Shown: one piece after another, positions 1 to 12,799 of the stretch
Numbering within the stretch: the first letter of the stretch is position 1
Layout of the letters: every line of letters begins with the position of its first letter
Assembly: GCA_964017185.1 (NCBI GenBank)
Contig: OZ024875.1
Span: 28,033,456-28,097,455 of the forward strand
Direction of reading: 5' to 3'
Source: Rugalucina vietnamica
Lineage: Eukaryota; Mollusca; Bivalvia; Lucinida; Lucinidae
DNA: 64,000 nucleotides
Made by a program: the position numbers and the translations under genes
Notes under the pieces: generated by a model
Database searches by the model: none
What the model saw: the letters and a program-made list of their open reading frames with translations, nothing else
What the model was told of the DNA's origin: nothing

Positions 1-215
1 ACAATGTGGTTTCCGAACAGGTCCGACACAAATCGGCCTGTACAGTCACAGAAAAGAGCTAGAAGCTTGAAATTTCGGATTTAAGTAGAAGAGGAATTGT
101 TCTATCCGAGTAGCGAAATCAAATGCGCTGATCAGCTTCGCGGTTACCGCGAAGCTGATATGCGTCTATGTTTTCGCATATGCAGATTGGTTTTCCCATG
201 TGGCGATTGAAATCA
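1..215 (-). repeat. MITE family A, copy 1 (cut by window start)
   Basis: A member of a roughly 240-bp non-autonomous inverted-repeat family seen about ten times here. Its ends read TGAGCCGCC followed by CATGGGAAAACCAACAAT. The middle carries a near-perfect hairpin built on GATCAGCTTCGCGG and its complement. This copy lacks its outermost left end because the window starts inside it. No coding capacity is seen, so an autonomous partner must supply transposase. The superfamily cannot be assigned because most copies show no clear target duplication. Confidence 0.75.
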
Positions 216-1845
216 TGACCCTTGGATGACCTTGACCTATTTTACGGCAAGGTCAACTTAGGTCGCCCATGCATTTGAATGGGACAAAATAGGAAAATGT
301 CATTATATAGCTGAAAACTTGAGCAAAATGAGCAAATGGACACAAGATGTATGTTTATGAAATATTTTGGACCAGGGGGTCGTCTGCCCCTGCCCCGGGG
401 CTATATACATGTATATGACCATTAGATTCAAACATCTTCTTCTCTGAAACTACTTGGCCAATCAAAGCCAAACTTTATGTGGAGCATCCTTAGGAAGAAG
501 GAATGAAAGTTTGTATAAATGGTTAAGATCACATGACCAAGATGGCCGACATGGCTGTAAATAGCAAAAACCTTTAAATATCTTCTTCAGAACCAGAAGG
601 ACTTGCCTTGAAGCATCTGGGAATAAAGCTCTACACAGTTTATATAAATCATGACCCTGGGATGAACTTGACCTTATTTACAGCAAGGTCAACTTAGGTC
701 GCCCATGCATTTGAATGAGGAATTATACGAAAATGTCATTTAATGGCAGAAAACTTGCTAGGAATGAGAAAATGGACAGAAGATTTTTAAGTAATGAAAA
801 TATTTTGGGCGCAGGGGTTGTCTGCCCCTTCCCTGGGGCTATATACATGTACATGGTGTGATCATAATATTCAAACAGCTTCTTCTCTGAAACCACTTGG
901 CCAATCAAAGCCAAACTCTATGTGGACCATCCTTAAGAAGAGTGAATACAAATTTGTATAACTGGTCAGGGTCACATGACCAAGATGGTCGCTATGGCTG
1001 TAAATAACAAAAACCTTTAAGAATCTTCTTCTTCAGAACCAGAAGGCTTATGATTTTGAAACTTGGCATGAAGCATCTGGGAATAGAGCTCCACAAAATT
1101 TATATAAATCATGACGCTGGGATGACCTTGACCTATTTTAAGGCAAGGTCAACATAGGTCGCCCATGCATTTGAATAGGAAAAAATAGGAAAATGTCATT
1201 TTATGTCAGATTACTTGCTAGGAATGAGCAAATGGACAGAAGATTTATGTCCATGAAATTATTGTGGCCCTAGGGTGGCTGTCCGTTCACTGCCCCGGGG
1301 CTATATACATGTATATGAACAAAATATTCAAACATCTTCTTTCCGTAAACCGCTTGGCCGATCAAAGCAAAACTTTATATGGCGCAAAATTAGGAAGGTG
1401 AAATGAAAGTTTGCAAAACTAGTCAATGTCACATGACCAAGATGGCCACCATGGCTATGAATAACAAAAACCTTTAAAAATCTTCTTCAGAACCAGAAGG
1501 CCTATGATTTTGAAAATTGGCATGAAGCATCAAGGAATGGAGCTCTACAAAGTTTGCATAAATCATGTCCCTGGGATAACCTTGATCTATTTTACGACAA
1601 GGTCAACTTAGGCCGCCAAAGCATTTGAATGGGGAAAATTGTTGAAATTCATTTGAAGGGCATACTTGCAGTAAATAAGCAAATAGACTGAATTCTTATG
1701 ATTAGAAAGAAATATTGACTCCAGGGGTTATTCTGACTCTGTCCTAGGGTTATGGACATGTATACTACCAACGTCAAACACGTTTATTAATATATATCTC
1801 AGGTCTCAGGCGAGCGTTTACAGGACCTTGGTCCTCTGGTTATTA
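216..1845 (+). repeat. Tandem 450-bp-monomer element, Helentron/HINE-like candidate
   Basis: About three and a half diverged copies of a 445-455 bp monomer; the phrase gaccaagatggccgcc recurs near 535, 979 and 1434. The array ends near 1845 with a small hairpin, AGGACCTTGGTCCT, followed by CTGG. The same monomer occurs inverted at 8225-9383 and 11095-12640, and forward at 51120-51765. Internal tandem repeats with a 3' hairpin before a CTRR-like end fit Helentron-associated elements of bivalves, but no Rep/helicase coding is present, so the class is inferred. It lies in the intron upstream of the rolling-stone-like exon. Confidence 0.6.
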
Positions 1846-2305
1846 TTATTAAGTAAGTTTATATGATTATGTTCCGTGTAGGCATGACAGTCCAAAACCT
1901 GTCGAAATCAGTATAACACAGGCCTGCAAACCAGAGATACCCAATGGTATAAGAGTTAAAGGACCATTAACCACAAGAACTTAATCGTGGTTGTGACGCA
2001 AAACTCGAAATAAAAGAAGAATGTTGAAGAGATTCGGTTGACGTTCCATGTTTTTTACTTAATGAAAATTAAGTATCATTTTGAAGCGAGTGACGTTATA
2101 CGTAAAACTGTGCAGTGGAAATATAAAGATGATTTTTAATTTATTTCGCTATACCAAAATGGTTTCACCGAACGTTTATAATGATAATTCGTTCTGAAAA
2201 TTTCAGGTATCTGCTCTGATATGACCTGTTATCATATATTTACTGTAAAATACGTTCTTTTTACATATGCGATACAGGCGCAAGTCCTATGCACGTATCG
2301 GGACA
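1846..2305. other. No gene seen
   Basis: AT-rich intronic or intergenic sequence without a coding signal or recognisable repeat. Confidence 0.5.
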
Positions 2306-2309
2306 CCAT

Positions 2310-2494
2310 ATCTCGAAAGCTGTATCAGTTCAAAATTTGTCAAAATCCATATCTCCCTAGGGAGATATGGACTCATATCACACCCCCATATCACACCCCA
2401 AATCTCGAAAGCTGTATCAGTTCAAAATTTGTCAAAATCCATATCTCCCTAGGGAGATATGGACTCATATCACACCCCCATATCACACCCCAAA
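2310..2494 (+). repeat. Direct duplication of about 92 bp
   Basis: Two nearly identical adjacent copies, starting near 2310 and 2402. Each contains the short palindrome catatctccctagggagata. Two overlapping reading frames here only mirror the duplication and are not taken as genes. Confidence 0.8.
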
Positions 2495-2764
2495 CCTCAT
2501 ATCACATCTCACGTGACCCCCACATTCGAAGCGCTCTGTTCTATTCAATAGTACGTTGTAAATTGTTCTCAATTTATAAATCAAATTTTTGTATTTGAAT
2601 TTTCTGTATTAATGGTTAAATGTTATTGAATAAAATTTGTGACCAGAATTTTTTTTTTTTCATTTTTTCTTTTTTCCACTTGAAATTATGTTGGGAAACA
2701 TTTTGTGCATTGAACTGTATCAAACACTTTTTTTTTCAATAAAAATATATGATAAAGAGATCAT

Positions 2765-2932
2765 GATATGGCAATTTTCATATCATACCCCGTATCAACC
2801 CTCGACTTCCGTATCAGCCCTCGACTCCCATATCAGCCCTCGGGCCTTCGGCCCTCAGGCTGATATGGGAGTCTCGGGCTGATACGGAAGTCTCAGGTTG
2901 ATACGGGGTATGATATGAAAATTGCCATATGA
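2765..2932. repeat. Long palindrome (foldback), arms about 80 bp
   Basis: The two arms are reverse complements with few mismatches and meet at gggccttcggccc near 2847, with almost no spacer. Inside each arm the phrase gtatcagccctcgact repeats in variant form, so the arm is itself a small tandem repeat. It could extrude as a cruciform or fold as an RNA hairpin. It has no coding content and may be a minimal foldback transposon. Confidence 0.85.
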
Positions 2933-2939
2933 TAATCTC

Positions 2940-3429
2940 TTAGTATCTCAAGACAAACTGGGTGATTTTCAATCTTGCCAATACTGTTAGTTATTACCAT
3001 GACGATAGCTTTCTGGGCATTAGTTTATTACCGTGAGTACGCGACGACTAAAATACGTTTGTGTACATTTTGTTAAAATTGTCAAAGAATAAACGAATTA
3101 TCTGTCTATATTTGACATTAAATCCAAAATTTTGTTAATAAAATCTTAATTTGACAATCATTGTGGTAAAATATAATCAGAAATGACAGTCAACCAATAC
3201 CACAAAAAGTATTGAGTCAACTGATTTCAGTAAAATGGTTATTTAATGTTGTAAGTATGCATTGACGTTTAACGCCTCGTCAATATTCATAATGGAAGCA
3301 TGGCCATGAAAAATATCAGAATATGTAAACTAAGCGTAATCATTCTTATTCAGTTTCTTATTAGTCAACAACTTTACAACAATTTCAGCATCATTCAGTG
3401 TGAAATAAAAGTGTGTTTTCATTTTTCAG
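2940..3429 (+). other. Intron sequence upstream of the rolling-stone-like exon
   Basis: AT-rich, without coding signal. It ends in the pyrimidine-rich acceptor cattttcatttttcag at 3429. Confidence 0.6.
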
Positions 3430-3884
3430 CGGGGTATCCAAATGCTGGCAGCGCCCTCAACATTTCTACTCATGTCATCAACGCAGTTTACGTCATTCTA
3501 AACGTCAGCGTCACTGGAATGCCCATCAGACTTCTACATTTCTGGCACCCTGTCATATATGGGATCATTTATTCATTCTTCTCATTATTTTATCACCTTG
3601 GTAACGGATTAAATCACCATGGAAACCCATACATCTATAAACCAATAAACTGGAATAATGCCGGTCAAGCCGTGGGTTATTGTCTAGCAATTACTTTTGT
3701 CGGTATACCAGTAGTACATTTTGTTTTATTTGGTGTACATTTCGTCAAGGTTTATATAAGTAGATCATCAAGATTATGGCGCTGTTGCGTAAAGACATCC
3801 CCTGAATGGGGGTCCCACGAAATGGAGAGAGGCGAGACTTTTACTAGTGAAGAATCGGAAGCAGAACCGAAACTTTATACTTGA
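3430..3884 (+). CDS. Rolling-stone-like membrane protein, last coding exon
   Basis: The exon starts after a strong acceptor at 3429, with one base of the first codon carried from the previous exon. It runs about 151 codons to a stop at 3882-3884. It encodes the C-terminal half of a protein resembling Drosophila rolling stone, a multi-pass membrane protein implicated in myoblast fusion. Visible matches are the block MPIRLLHFWHPVIYG, then HGNPYIYKPINWNNAG, then a long hydrophobic segment. At least three membrane spans are apparent: around ISTHVINAVYVILNVSV, IIYSFFSLFYHLG and GYCLAITFVGIPVVHF. The tail is short and acidic-basic, ending EAEPKLYT. Upstream exons lie outside the window. The ATG at 3300 is intronic and not the real start. 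Family assignment is from recalled similarity. Confidence 0.8.
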
Positions 3885-3889
3885 GCAGA

Positions 3890-4650
3890 GGAAGCAAAAT
3901 ATTGAACCATGGAATCAAAACTCACCACAGGAAACAGCGTGCACTTAATATTCAAGTTCAGCAAAAGAATCATAATACTAAAATCTTACCAGATGAACCA
4001 ACGTACATTTTAAAGTTAAGCGAATGAATCGAAACTTCAGAACAAAATTTCAGCAGAGGAGTAAAAGCTTTTCAACAAAAGTTCAGTGGAAGAATCAAAA
4101 CTTTAAAACAAAAGTTGAGCAAAGAAGTTTAAAGTTTAAAACAAATATTCAGTTTAGGAATCAAAACTTTATGACAAAAGTTCAGTACAGTAATTGCAGC
4201 TTTAAAACATAAAAAGTTAAGCAGCGCAATCACAACTTTAAAACAAATGCTTTAGCAAAGGAATCAAAATTTTAAGACAAATTCAGTCAATGAATCGAAA
4301 CTTTAAAACAAACTCTCAGCAGAGGAATTAAAAGATTTTAAATAGAAGATCAGCAGAGGAAATAAAACTTCAGTAGAGGAATCAAAACTTTAACACAAAA
4401 GTTCAGCAGAGGGATTAAGACTTTAAAACAAAAGTTCAGCAGAGGAATCAAAACTTTAAAACTAAAATTCAGCAGCGGAATTAAAACTTGAAGACAAAAG
4501 TTCAGCAGATGAATTAAGACTTTGAAACAAAGGTTCAGTAGAGGGATTAAAACTTTACAACAAAAATTCAACAGAGGAATTAAAACTTCAAAACAAACGT
4601 TCAGCAGAAAAATCAAACCATTTCTCATAAAATATTAAATGTTTAACTGA
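3890..4650 (+). repeat. 33-bp minisatellite
   Basis: About twenty diverged copies of a 32-36 bp unit close to aatcaaaactttaaaacaaa plus agttcagcagagg begin just after the rolling-stone-like stop codon. It probably lies in the 3' UTR or just beyond. Reading frames on both strands (leucine-rich on the minus strand) are by-products of the repeat. Confidence 0.85.
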
Positions 4651-6104
4651 GGAAACGAAACTTTTACACATTAGGTTCATCAGAAAAAAAACACAACAAC
4701 ATTTTATCTGTAAAGTTCGACAAGGGATTCGCACAAAAACAAGTGTCTACTTGTATTAAAAACAGTATACCCTGAGTTCCAGTTTTAATGCAACATTTAC
4801 ATTTTTTCATCTTTCAATTGAAATTAATCAACCATTTTTCATTAAATTTTCACCACTTCTTATTCATATGTCGTTGCTTATTTTCTGTTAATCAACACTA
4901 TTATATTAACCAAGAAGATTTGGATTTATATTTCATCTTACACGACTCAAAAATGAAAATATATCCACGCTAACCGACAACATATAACAGAGTTAATATA
5001 ACAGCAAATCTGTTGGTAGCGTATGGCACCCACCTAATATCATGCGAGTCAGTGAGCCCTTTAGAAGTGCACACCTGGATGGTAAACAAGATGTTTCCAC
5101 CATACATTATTAAACAAATAATTCACACATGACCATTCATCACCTGGAGAATCATTTTGGATATAAATAAATCTATTTTAGGATATCCTTAAATACATGA
5201 ATGGATATCCAAAATTCATTTTTGGGCATCGTTAATTCATTGATGAATATTCTCTATTTGTTAAAGGATATACTATACTAACACAAACTCCTAACGCAAC
5301 CAGAAATATGGCTGACATTTATAGAAAAAAGTTTTGCAGGTAAACCAAACTGATAGAAGTGAGTCAAAAATGGTCAACAAACATTTTAAAACCATTAGTT
5401 ATTTTCTAAATATTAGGGATCACTGAGCTGTGCTCTGATTGGTCAAAACGCCATTTTTCCCTTTTTAGGGTATTATTGACGTTTTGATGACCGTGGCTTT
5501 GCATTTCATAATTTTGAAACGTTCTTCTATTCTGGAAAACGTTGTTGCATGGGAAAATACCGCCCCAATTTCTTACAGGGTTACTTTTAACTTTAAAACT
5601 TAGCGTTTTTTAGTTTCCCTCATGAACGCCTATTCATGCAATACAAATTCAAAATCGAAGAAAATCACTAAAACGATGATTTTCATTCATTTTAAAGTCC
5701 GAAACTGTCAAGTTGTGTTGCCTATAAATGTTACTTAGCTCAGCTCTGAAGATCGTACCGGTTTGGGTTAAATCCTATCCAGACAATTTGGCAAAAATCG
5801 AATTTTCGCCTACCATCAATCGATTGCATATCATTTCCTGGTTACTGCTCAGCGATCCTCAGAATTTTAACCAAACATGCAACGAATGACACAACTCTGC
5901 TCAGATGCGTTTGGATGCTCCATAAACTTAGCTCTTTGTGTTAGTATATATATATATTCATTATAGCATATCTTATAATCATAATAGCATATCCTTTAAC
6001 CATTTCACAGGATATCCTAAATTCATCCATAATTGAATTGTGCATATCCAAAACTGAATACTGTTGTCAATGTCTGTGCCTTCTATTCTCACTTAATCTA
6101 TATT
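4651..6104. other. Intergenic, no gene; possible small inverted-repeat element
   Basis: AT-rich. Near 5275 and 5945 the phrase actaacacaaa occurs in opposite orientation, flanked by TA-rich sequence. This may mark a roughly 670-bp non-autonomous element, but the inverted ends are short and the call is weak. Confidence 0.3.
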
Positions 6105-6318
6105 TGACGAATGAATTCTCCCATCATTATCAATTGGATGAGTCCACTTTCATTTTAGGGCTGTTAGGAGTGATTTTTATTTTTTTATTCCATTTTTCGA
6201 CGATTTTTGTCTTAGCAAACAGAATAGCCCCAGATGGGACGCCGCGTTCTGCGGCGTCACATCTGGGGCTATTCTGTTTGCCTATGTCCCACAAAAGGGA
6301 CGCCAGGCTTAAATGAGT
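6105..6318 (+). repeat. MITE family B, copy 1, with perfect 22-bp stem
   Basis: At 6215-6281 two 22-bp arms beginning GCAAACAGAATAGCCCC are exact reverse complements around an inner GACGCCGC/GCGGCGTC stem. Flanking parts (ccatcattatcaattgga on the left, ggacgccaggcttaaatg on the right) recur in the copies at 27165-27415 and 54190-54745, which defines a family of 200 bp or more. No coding. Confidence 0.8.
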
Positions 6319-6956
6319 TAATATATTCATAAATAATAAAAAGCAAAAACGTCAAATCATTGTTGTTTTTTTTTCATGTGCCTGTTTTCGTCATGGATGC
6401 TGCTTGACAAGTGTGGATCACTGGGGAGTCAAGCAAGAAAAAATCTGAATAAAAAGACGATCATCAGTTGAGCTCTTGTAGACCAATTGCAGGAGGAAAT
6501 TACGCCAGACTGATTCTACTTAAATTAGATATATATAGATTCTAAATAATGTTGTTATTGGGAAACTGAAGAAAATGAACAAAACATCAGGATATGTAAC
6601 AATTATTTTATGTCTAGACAAGTTATGCTAACAACAGAAATACTGGTACAGATATTATGTCATTTGCAATGAATACTTTTGTAAAATGGTTTAATTACTG
6701 TAAATATTCGTGAGACCTTAATTTTCATCCATTTTCACCAATTCATTTCCTTGTAAACGCAATTCCAACCAACAAAAAACTTTATTAATATTATATCATT
6801 TGGAATGATGTATCTAAATAATGGAATGTAGAAGTAATGCAGAATTTATATGTATAAATTATCTGAATGACCGGTCAGTGGTAGCGATATCACAATCATG
6901 ATACAACTTGAGTGATTTTGAAATTTTATTCCATTTTTGAAATTCTCCTGTAAGCC

Positions 6957-7050
6957 ATCAGAATAGGCTCAGATGGGACGCCACGTTCTGCGGCCTCACA
7001 TCTGGGGCTATACTGTTTGCCTATGTACAAAAAGGACACCAGGTGAAAAG
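6957..7050 (+). repeat. MITE family B, partial copy
   Basis: Matches the hairpin core of the copy at 6105-6318 (cagatgggacgccacgttct then catctggggctatactgttt), with several mismatches and without the left flank. Confidence 0.7.
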
Positions 7051-8220
7051 TTCATTTGAGTGGAAACATTTCTTTCTGTCTTTGTGATAATAAAAATAAG
7101 TGTTTCACATTTCCACATTTCTATTTACATATACGCATATACATGTACACGTATCAACAAGGATAATGCTGAGAATCTAAGCCATTTTTACACATGGTAA
7201 ATTCCTCTATACATATTTCATTTTAATCATAAATTCATATAGAAAATAATATATGTACATGTATATAACAGGTTCCAAATGAGAAAAATTGTAGTAAAAA
7301 GGCACTTATACAAATGATGACTCCAAGGAGTCGAATGTAAGGGATATATACCACAGGGCTGTGAAAAGTATTTCTGTAAAAAAAAGAGAAAAAAAGGGTA
7401 AACCCCTATACACACTTCAGGTATAAGTACCTGATTGTTAGTTTGGTTTTTTCCCACCTCGGTTTTTGGAGTGGGAATCTTTTTCTGATTGCGCCTTTTC
7501 CTGATCTTTGCCTACTTGTACCTTTTCAAAATTCATCTTTTATTTTATTTTATTTTTTTTAATTTTTTTGTCAAAAATGAGGAAATCAGCTAAAAAGAGG
7601 AAAATTCAAAGCCCAGTATCGCATGTAATGATAATAAAAAACATTCCCCTGATTACAATAATTCTTGTATATATGGATAATCACTAAAAAGGCTTGCTTA
7701 TCTCACAAACAACATACACAAATTGATGTAAATGAACCCTTAAATAGAGGATCTTACAAGAGCAGTCATTTCATATGAAATTTATTAAACAAGCCTTCCA
7801 TTCTATCAAAAGACTTTTAAAGTATGATTTTATAACCTTATAAGTGGACATATTTTCAATAAAATGTACATTATTGTTAGGGACGTCGTCAATGACGTTA
7901 CATATTCCCTCAAATGTTCAGAACACTTTTTACTATATGACGTTATCCGCTGGAAAAGAGCGCTGTCATGTGATAATTTGTTTTGTAACAATGTACCAAA
8001 CAATATTTTACAGTTGCAGTAACACAACTGTATAGTGGCAATTGATTACAAAGGAGCTGGGTGGGAATTTAGGCCTACCGTCCATCGGGGTTGTAAGGCA
8101 AAGCTTATAACTAATCGACGAGGACCACATGACTATTGGAAAATTGCTGCGGTCTTTGCCTACCTTGCAAAGGTGGTTAATTAAAACCATCCATACATAT
8201 ATAAGCTTTACTTGTTTATG
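7051..8220. other. No gene seen
   Basis: AT-rich intergenic sequence with low-complexity T and A runs near 7540-7570. Short frames on both strands lack any family resemblance. Confidence 0.5.
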
Positions 8221-8224
8221 CACA

Positions 8225-9383
8225 TTTCAGATGTTTTAAAATCATAGGCCTTCTGGTTCTAAAAAAGAAGACTTCCAAAGATTTTTGCTATTTATAGCCA
8301 TGGTGGCCATCTTGGTCATATGATCTTGACCAATTATACAAACTTTCATTCACTCTTGCTAAGGCTGCTCCACATGAAGTTCGGCTTTGATTGGCTTAGC
8401 GGTTTCTGAGGAGAAGCTGTTTGAATATTATGGTCATCAACATGTATATAGCTCTGAGGTTGGGGCAGACAGCCCCTGGGCCTAAAATATAAAGCATAAA
8501 TCTTTTGTCCATTTGCTCATTCCTAGCAAGTTTTTTGCCATGACATGACATTTTCCTATTTTCCCCCATTCAAATGCATGGGCTACCTATGTTGACCTTG
8601 CCGTAAAAAAGTTCAAGGTCATCCCAGGGTCATGATTTATATAAACTTTGTAAAGCACCATTGCCTGATGCTTCATGCCAAGTTTCAAAATCATAGGCCT
8701 TCTGATTCTGTAGAAGAATTTTATAGCCATGGCAGCCATCTTGGTCATAAGACCTTGGCTATTTATACAAACATTCATTCCCTTTTCCCAAGGATGCTCC
8801 ACATAATTTTTGGCTTTGATTGGCCAAGTGGTTTCAGACAAAAAGATGTTTGAATATTATGGTCATATACATGTAAATAGCCCCGGGGCAGGGGCAGACA
8901 ACCCTCTGGGCCCAAAATATTTTCATAAACATAAATCTTCTGTCCACTTGGATCATTTCTAGCAAGTTTCCTGCCATTTAATTACATTTTCCTATTTTTT
9001 CCCATTCAAATGCATGGATGACCTAAGTTGACCTTGCCATTAAAAAGGTCGAGGTCATCCCAGGGTCATGATTTATACAACTATGTAGAGCTTCATTACC
9101 TGATGCTTCATGCCAAGGATCAAAATCATAGGTTTTCTGGTTTTGGAGAATAAGATTTTTAAAGGTTTTTGATATTTATAGCGATGGCGGCCATCTTGGT
9201 CATGTAACCTGGACCATTTATATAAACTTTTGTTCCCCCTGCCTAAGGGTGCTCCACATGAAGTTTGGCTTTGATTGGCCAAGAGGAGAAGATCTTTGAA
9301 AATGTGAACAACTGACGACGACGTTGACGGCGCATAGATATACTATAAGTTCACCTGTGAGCCTTTGGCTCAGGTGAGCTAAA
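8225..9383 (-). repeat. 450-bp-monomer element, inverted copy, terminal hairpin at 9383
   Basis: Carries about two and a half copies of the 450-bp monomer in reverse orientation relative to 216-1845. Its right end is a hairpin, cacctgtgagcctttggctc then aggtgagctaaaa, preceded by a GAC/GAC-rich linker. The 8225 end looks truncated. Non-coding. Confidence 0.65.
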
Positions 9384-9723
9384 AATAGTTGAATAGACAA
9401 GCACAGGTTGGTTTTGCTGTTTTATTTGTTGGTTTACGTCATAATCAACAATTTTGAACATGTCATGACGCGCAAAATGTGTTTTAAAATATATAACCAC
9501 TTAAACAATTAAAGAATATGTATATGATGGATGTTTGACTGTACCACTTTTACTGAGCAGGCTTAGACATTCTTAGCAGTTAATCAATAATTAGATGGTT
9601 GGCCAGTCAGTTTTAATTTTTGCTTGGAGGCACAAGCAGCCCATCTATTTCTCACGGCCCCAATGGGCAGGTAGCCTAAGGTCTGTCAGAAATACTAATG
9701 TCATATTTTCACAACACTACATA

Positions 9724-10821
9724 CGGGGGATGATCCAAAATAACGTTGACTTTTGCTGTAGCTTCTATACAACTCATTCAAATGCTTATAAAATAACATG
9801 AACATAAATCGGAATATGTCTAATATATTGTGGCAAAATATCAGACAAAAATAACGACCCGTTAAAAATCTACAGTCACAACAAAAAGGCCACTATGTAT
9901 GGTGTACCAGAAGGGTCAAAACCACCGGTAGCAGTCCACTGGTACATTTATGTACCTATGGTCTACCTGGCGCACGTCATCTTTGATTTCGTAACATCGG
10001 TGACGTTTTTATTCATTTTGAAATTAATACCCTCTTAGCGATCACGGCCATCTATTCAACATGTACCATAGATAAAAGATTGTTTTGCGTATTGTGCTTT
10101 GTACTTCTCATAGTTTCCGTCAGTATCCAAAATTCGAAACAAATTCTTACTTTAAATTGCTTAAAAATCGCCTCATCATCAGCCGTCTGCATGCAGTCAG
10201 CGCATTACGCATTTACGTCACCATTGACACCCGTTATTTTTGTTTCTTTTACCATCTTTGTTATGCTATTTTATCGTTAGAATCACAACGAGAATATTTT
10301 AACACAACTGATTAATTCATTGAGTACTCCCGTTTTGTTTACATTTACTTTTTTTCGGTCTTTGTGTTGGCGCTTTCAAAAATCGCGGCAAGTTTAGTAA
10401 TAGCATAAATTTAGGCTGTGTCTGGCTCGACGTTTTTAACGTTAAATGCACTGAAAAAGCGCACAATTGATATTAATATTTCAAAAACTCACTACTCAAA
10501 TTTGCTGAAACTTATGCACAGCAATATCTTAACAACTTGCTTTTTTACTGGACTAAGTTTGGCACGATTCGCATGCCTATGCTGCATTTAGTAGGAACAT
10601 GTATGACACAGGACACAACTGAAATTTCGCGTGCGCCGCCTATGCGTCACCATGGTTATAAAATGGCGTGACGTGTTTCAGATACTTATGAAATACGTAA
10701 TTGTTTTATCTTATCTTGTTATAGGAATGTTCTGATTTATCTCAATATACATTTTTTCTAAAATTTATCTACGTATGTTGAAGCTACAGCAAAAGTTTAC
10801 GTTATTTTGGATTTTCCCTCG
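9724..10821. mobile_element. 1.1-kb mariner-like non-autonomous element (1 of 3)
   Basis: Inverted ends of about 45 bp: the left begins CGGGGGATGATCCAAAATAA and the right, reversed, begins CGAGGGAAAATCCAAAATAA; both continue with ACTTTTGCTGTAGCTTC. A TA dinucleotide flanks each end, as expected for Tc1/mariner. No transposase is recognisable inside. Similar-sized elements with related ends lie at 36870-37887 and 49318-50340. Confidence 0.75.
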
Positions 10822-11094
10822 TACATAAGGGCACTATAAGGCAAAGGCATCACACTGAAAAAACCCTAATAACATAAGAGACTAGAACTAATCTTGCTGA
10901 TATGTATAGAAATATGAATATTTTAACCATATCATATATGACATAATGTTATAATGAGTATTATAAAATAGCACTAGTATAAAATTACAGTATGTACATA
11001 CTCATCCAAGTGCACACAAGTCTAATACAGTATTATATTGTTTTAATTATCAAGGCTATACCTAAACAACTAAAATGTCTAATGTTCTCATCCT

Positions 11095-12640
11095 CAAGGT
11101 TTCGAAACTGTTTTTTAAACCAGAGGACCAATGGTCCTGTAAACGATCACCTGAGATCAGCTGCATATACCAATAAACATGTTTGAATATTATGGTATAT
11201 AACTCCAGTGCAGGGGCAGATAAGCCCTTGGGCCATTTTCTTTTTTCAGAATCTTCAATATTCTGTCCATTTGCCAATTTCCTGTTGGCTTTTTCCTTCA
11301 AATGACATTTTAACAGTTTTCCCAATTCAGATGCACAGGCAACCCATGTTGACCTTGCCATAAACTTGGTCAAGGTCATCACAGGGTCATGATTTATATA
11401 TACATTGGAGTACTTTAGCCATCGATGCCTCACGCCAAGTTTCCTTGAAATCAGTCTATTGGTTTCAGAGAAGATGATTTTTGATGGGTTTTTACCATAT
11501 ATGGGCATGGCGGCCATCTTGGTCATGTGACCTAGATTATTTATATACACATTGATTCCCCTATTCTATAGATGCTTCACTTAAAATTTGGCTTTGTTTG
11601 GCCAAGTGGTTTCAGAGGAGAAGACGTTTGAATATTATGGAAATATACATGTATATTGCCCCGGGGTGGGGGCACATGAGCCCCTGGGGTCCAATTTTTT
11701 TCAGAATCATTAATATCCAGTCCTACTGCCCATTTCCTGCAAGACTTTCACTTTAAATGACATTTTAAAAGTTTTCCCCATTCAAATGCATTGGTGACCT
11801 ATGTTGACCTTCCCGTAAAATAGGTCAAGGTCATCACAGGGTCATGATTTATATACACATTGTAGTGCTTGAGCCATCAACGCTTCGTGCCAAGTTTCGT
11901 TGAAATCGGTCAACCGGTTCTGGAGAAGAAGATTTTTGAACGGTTTTTACCATATATGGGCATGGCGGCCATCTTGGTCATGTGACCTGGATTTTTTATA
12001 TACATATTTGTTACCCCTTCCTATTGATGCTTCACATAAAATTTCGCTTTGATTGGCCAAGCGGTTTCAGAGGAGAAGATGTTTGAATATTATGGAGATA
12101 TACATGTATATTGCCCCGGGGTGGGGGCGGATGAGCCCCTGGTGCCCAATTTTTTTCAGAATCATTAATATTCAGTCCTACTGCTCATTTTCTGCAAGAT
12201 TTTTTCCTTTAAATGACAATTTAACAATTTTTCCCATTCAAATGCATTCGCCACCTATGTTGACCTTGCCGTAAAATAGGTAAAGGTCATCATAGGGTCA
12301 TGATTTATATACACATTGTAGTGCTTGAGCCATTAATGCTTCATGCCAAGTTTGGTTGAAATCGGTCCGGTGGTTCCGGAGAAGAAGATTTTTGAAGGGT
12401 TTTTACCATATATGGGCATGGCGGCCATCTTGGTCATGTGACCTAGATTATTTATATACACATTGGTTCCCCCTTCCCATAGATGCTTCATGTAAAATTT
12501 GGCTTTGATTGGCCAAGTGGTTTCAGAGGAGAAGATCTTTGAAAATGGTGGACGACGGACGGACGGACGACGGACGACCGACGGAGCATGGGTATACTAT
12601 AAGCTCACCTTGTGAGCCTGACGGCTCAGGTGAGCTAAAA
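11095..12640 (-). repeat. 450-bp-monomer element, inverted copy with both ends
   Basis: Roughly three monomers of about 460 bp, more alike than those at 216-1845. The left end has the hairpin aggaccaatggtcct. The right end has a GACGGACGGACGACGGACGA microsatellite and then the hairpin cacctTGTGAGCC...GGCTCAGGTGAGCTAAAA. This is the most complete copy of the family here and shows the order hairpin, monomers, microsatellite, hairpin. Non-coding; Helentron-associated class is inferred. Confidence 0.65.
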
Positions 12641-12799
12641 AATGCCACAGAATTTTGGAGATTGTTTTACAAATAAAATATCTCCCTGATTCCTCTTTTA
12701 AACACATCACATGTATGAAGAAGATTTCTGTCAAAACTTCTGAAAGCTCAGTGCATGTTGTTCGTATGATAAAACTACATGTACACTTTACCGGTATTT

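Noticed and set aside
4024-4628. Leucine-rich and lysine/asparagine-rich frames in both strands
   Set aside because: Produced by the 33-bp minisatellite; no start context or homology.
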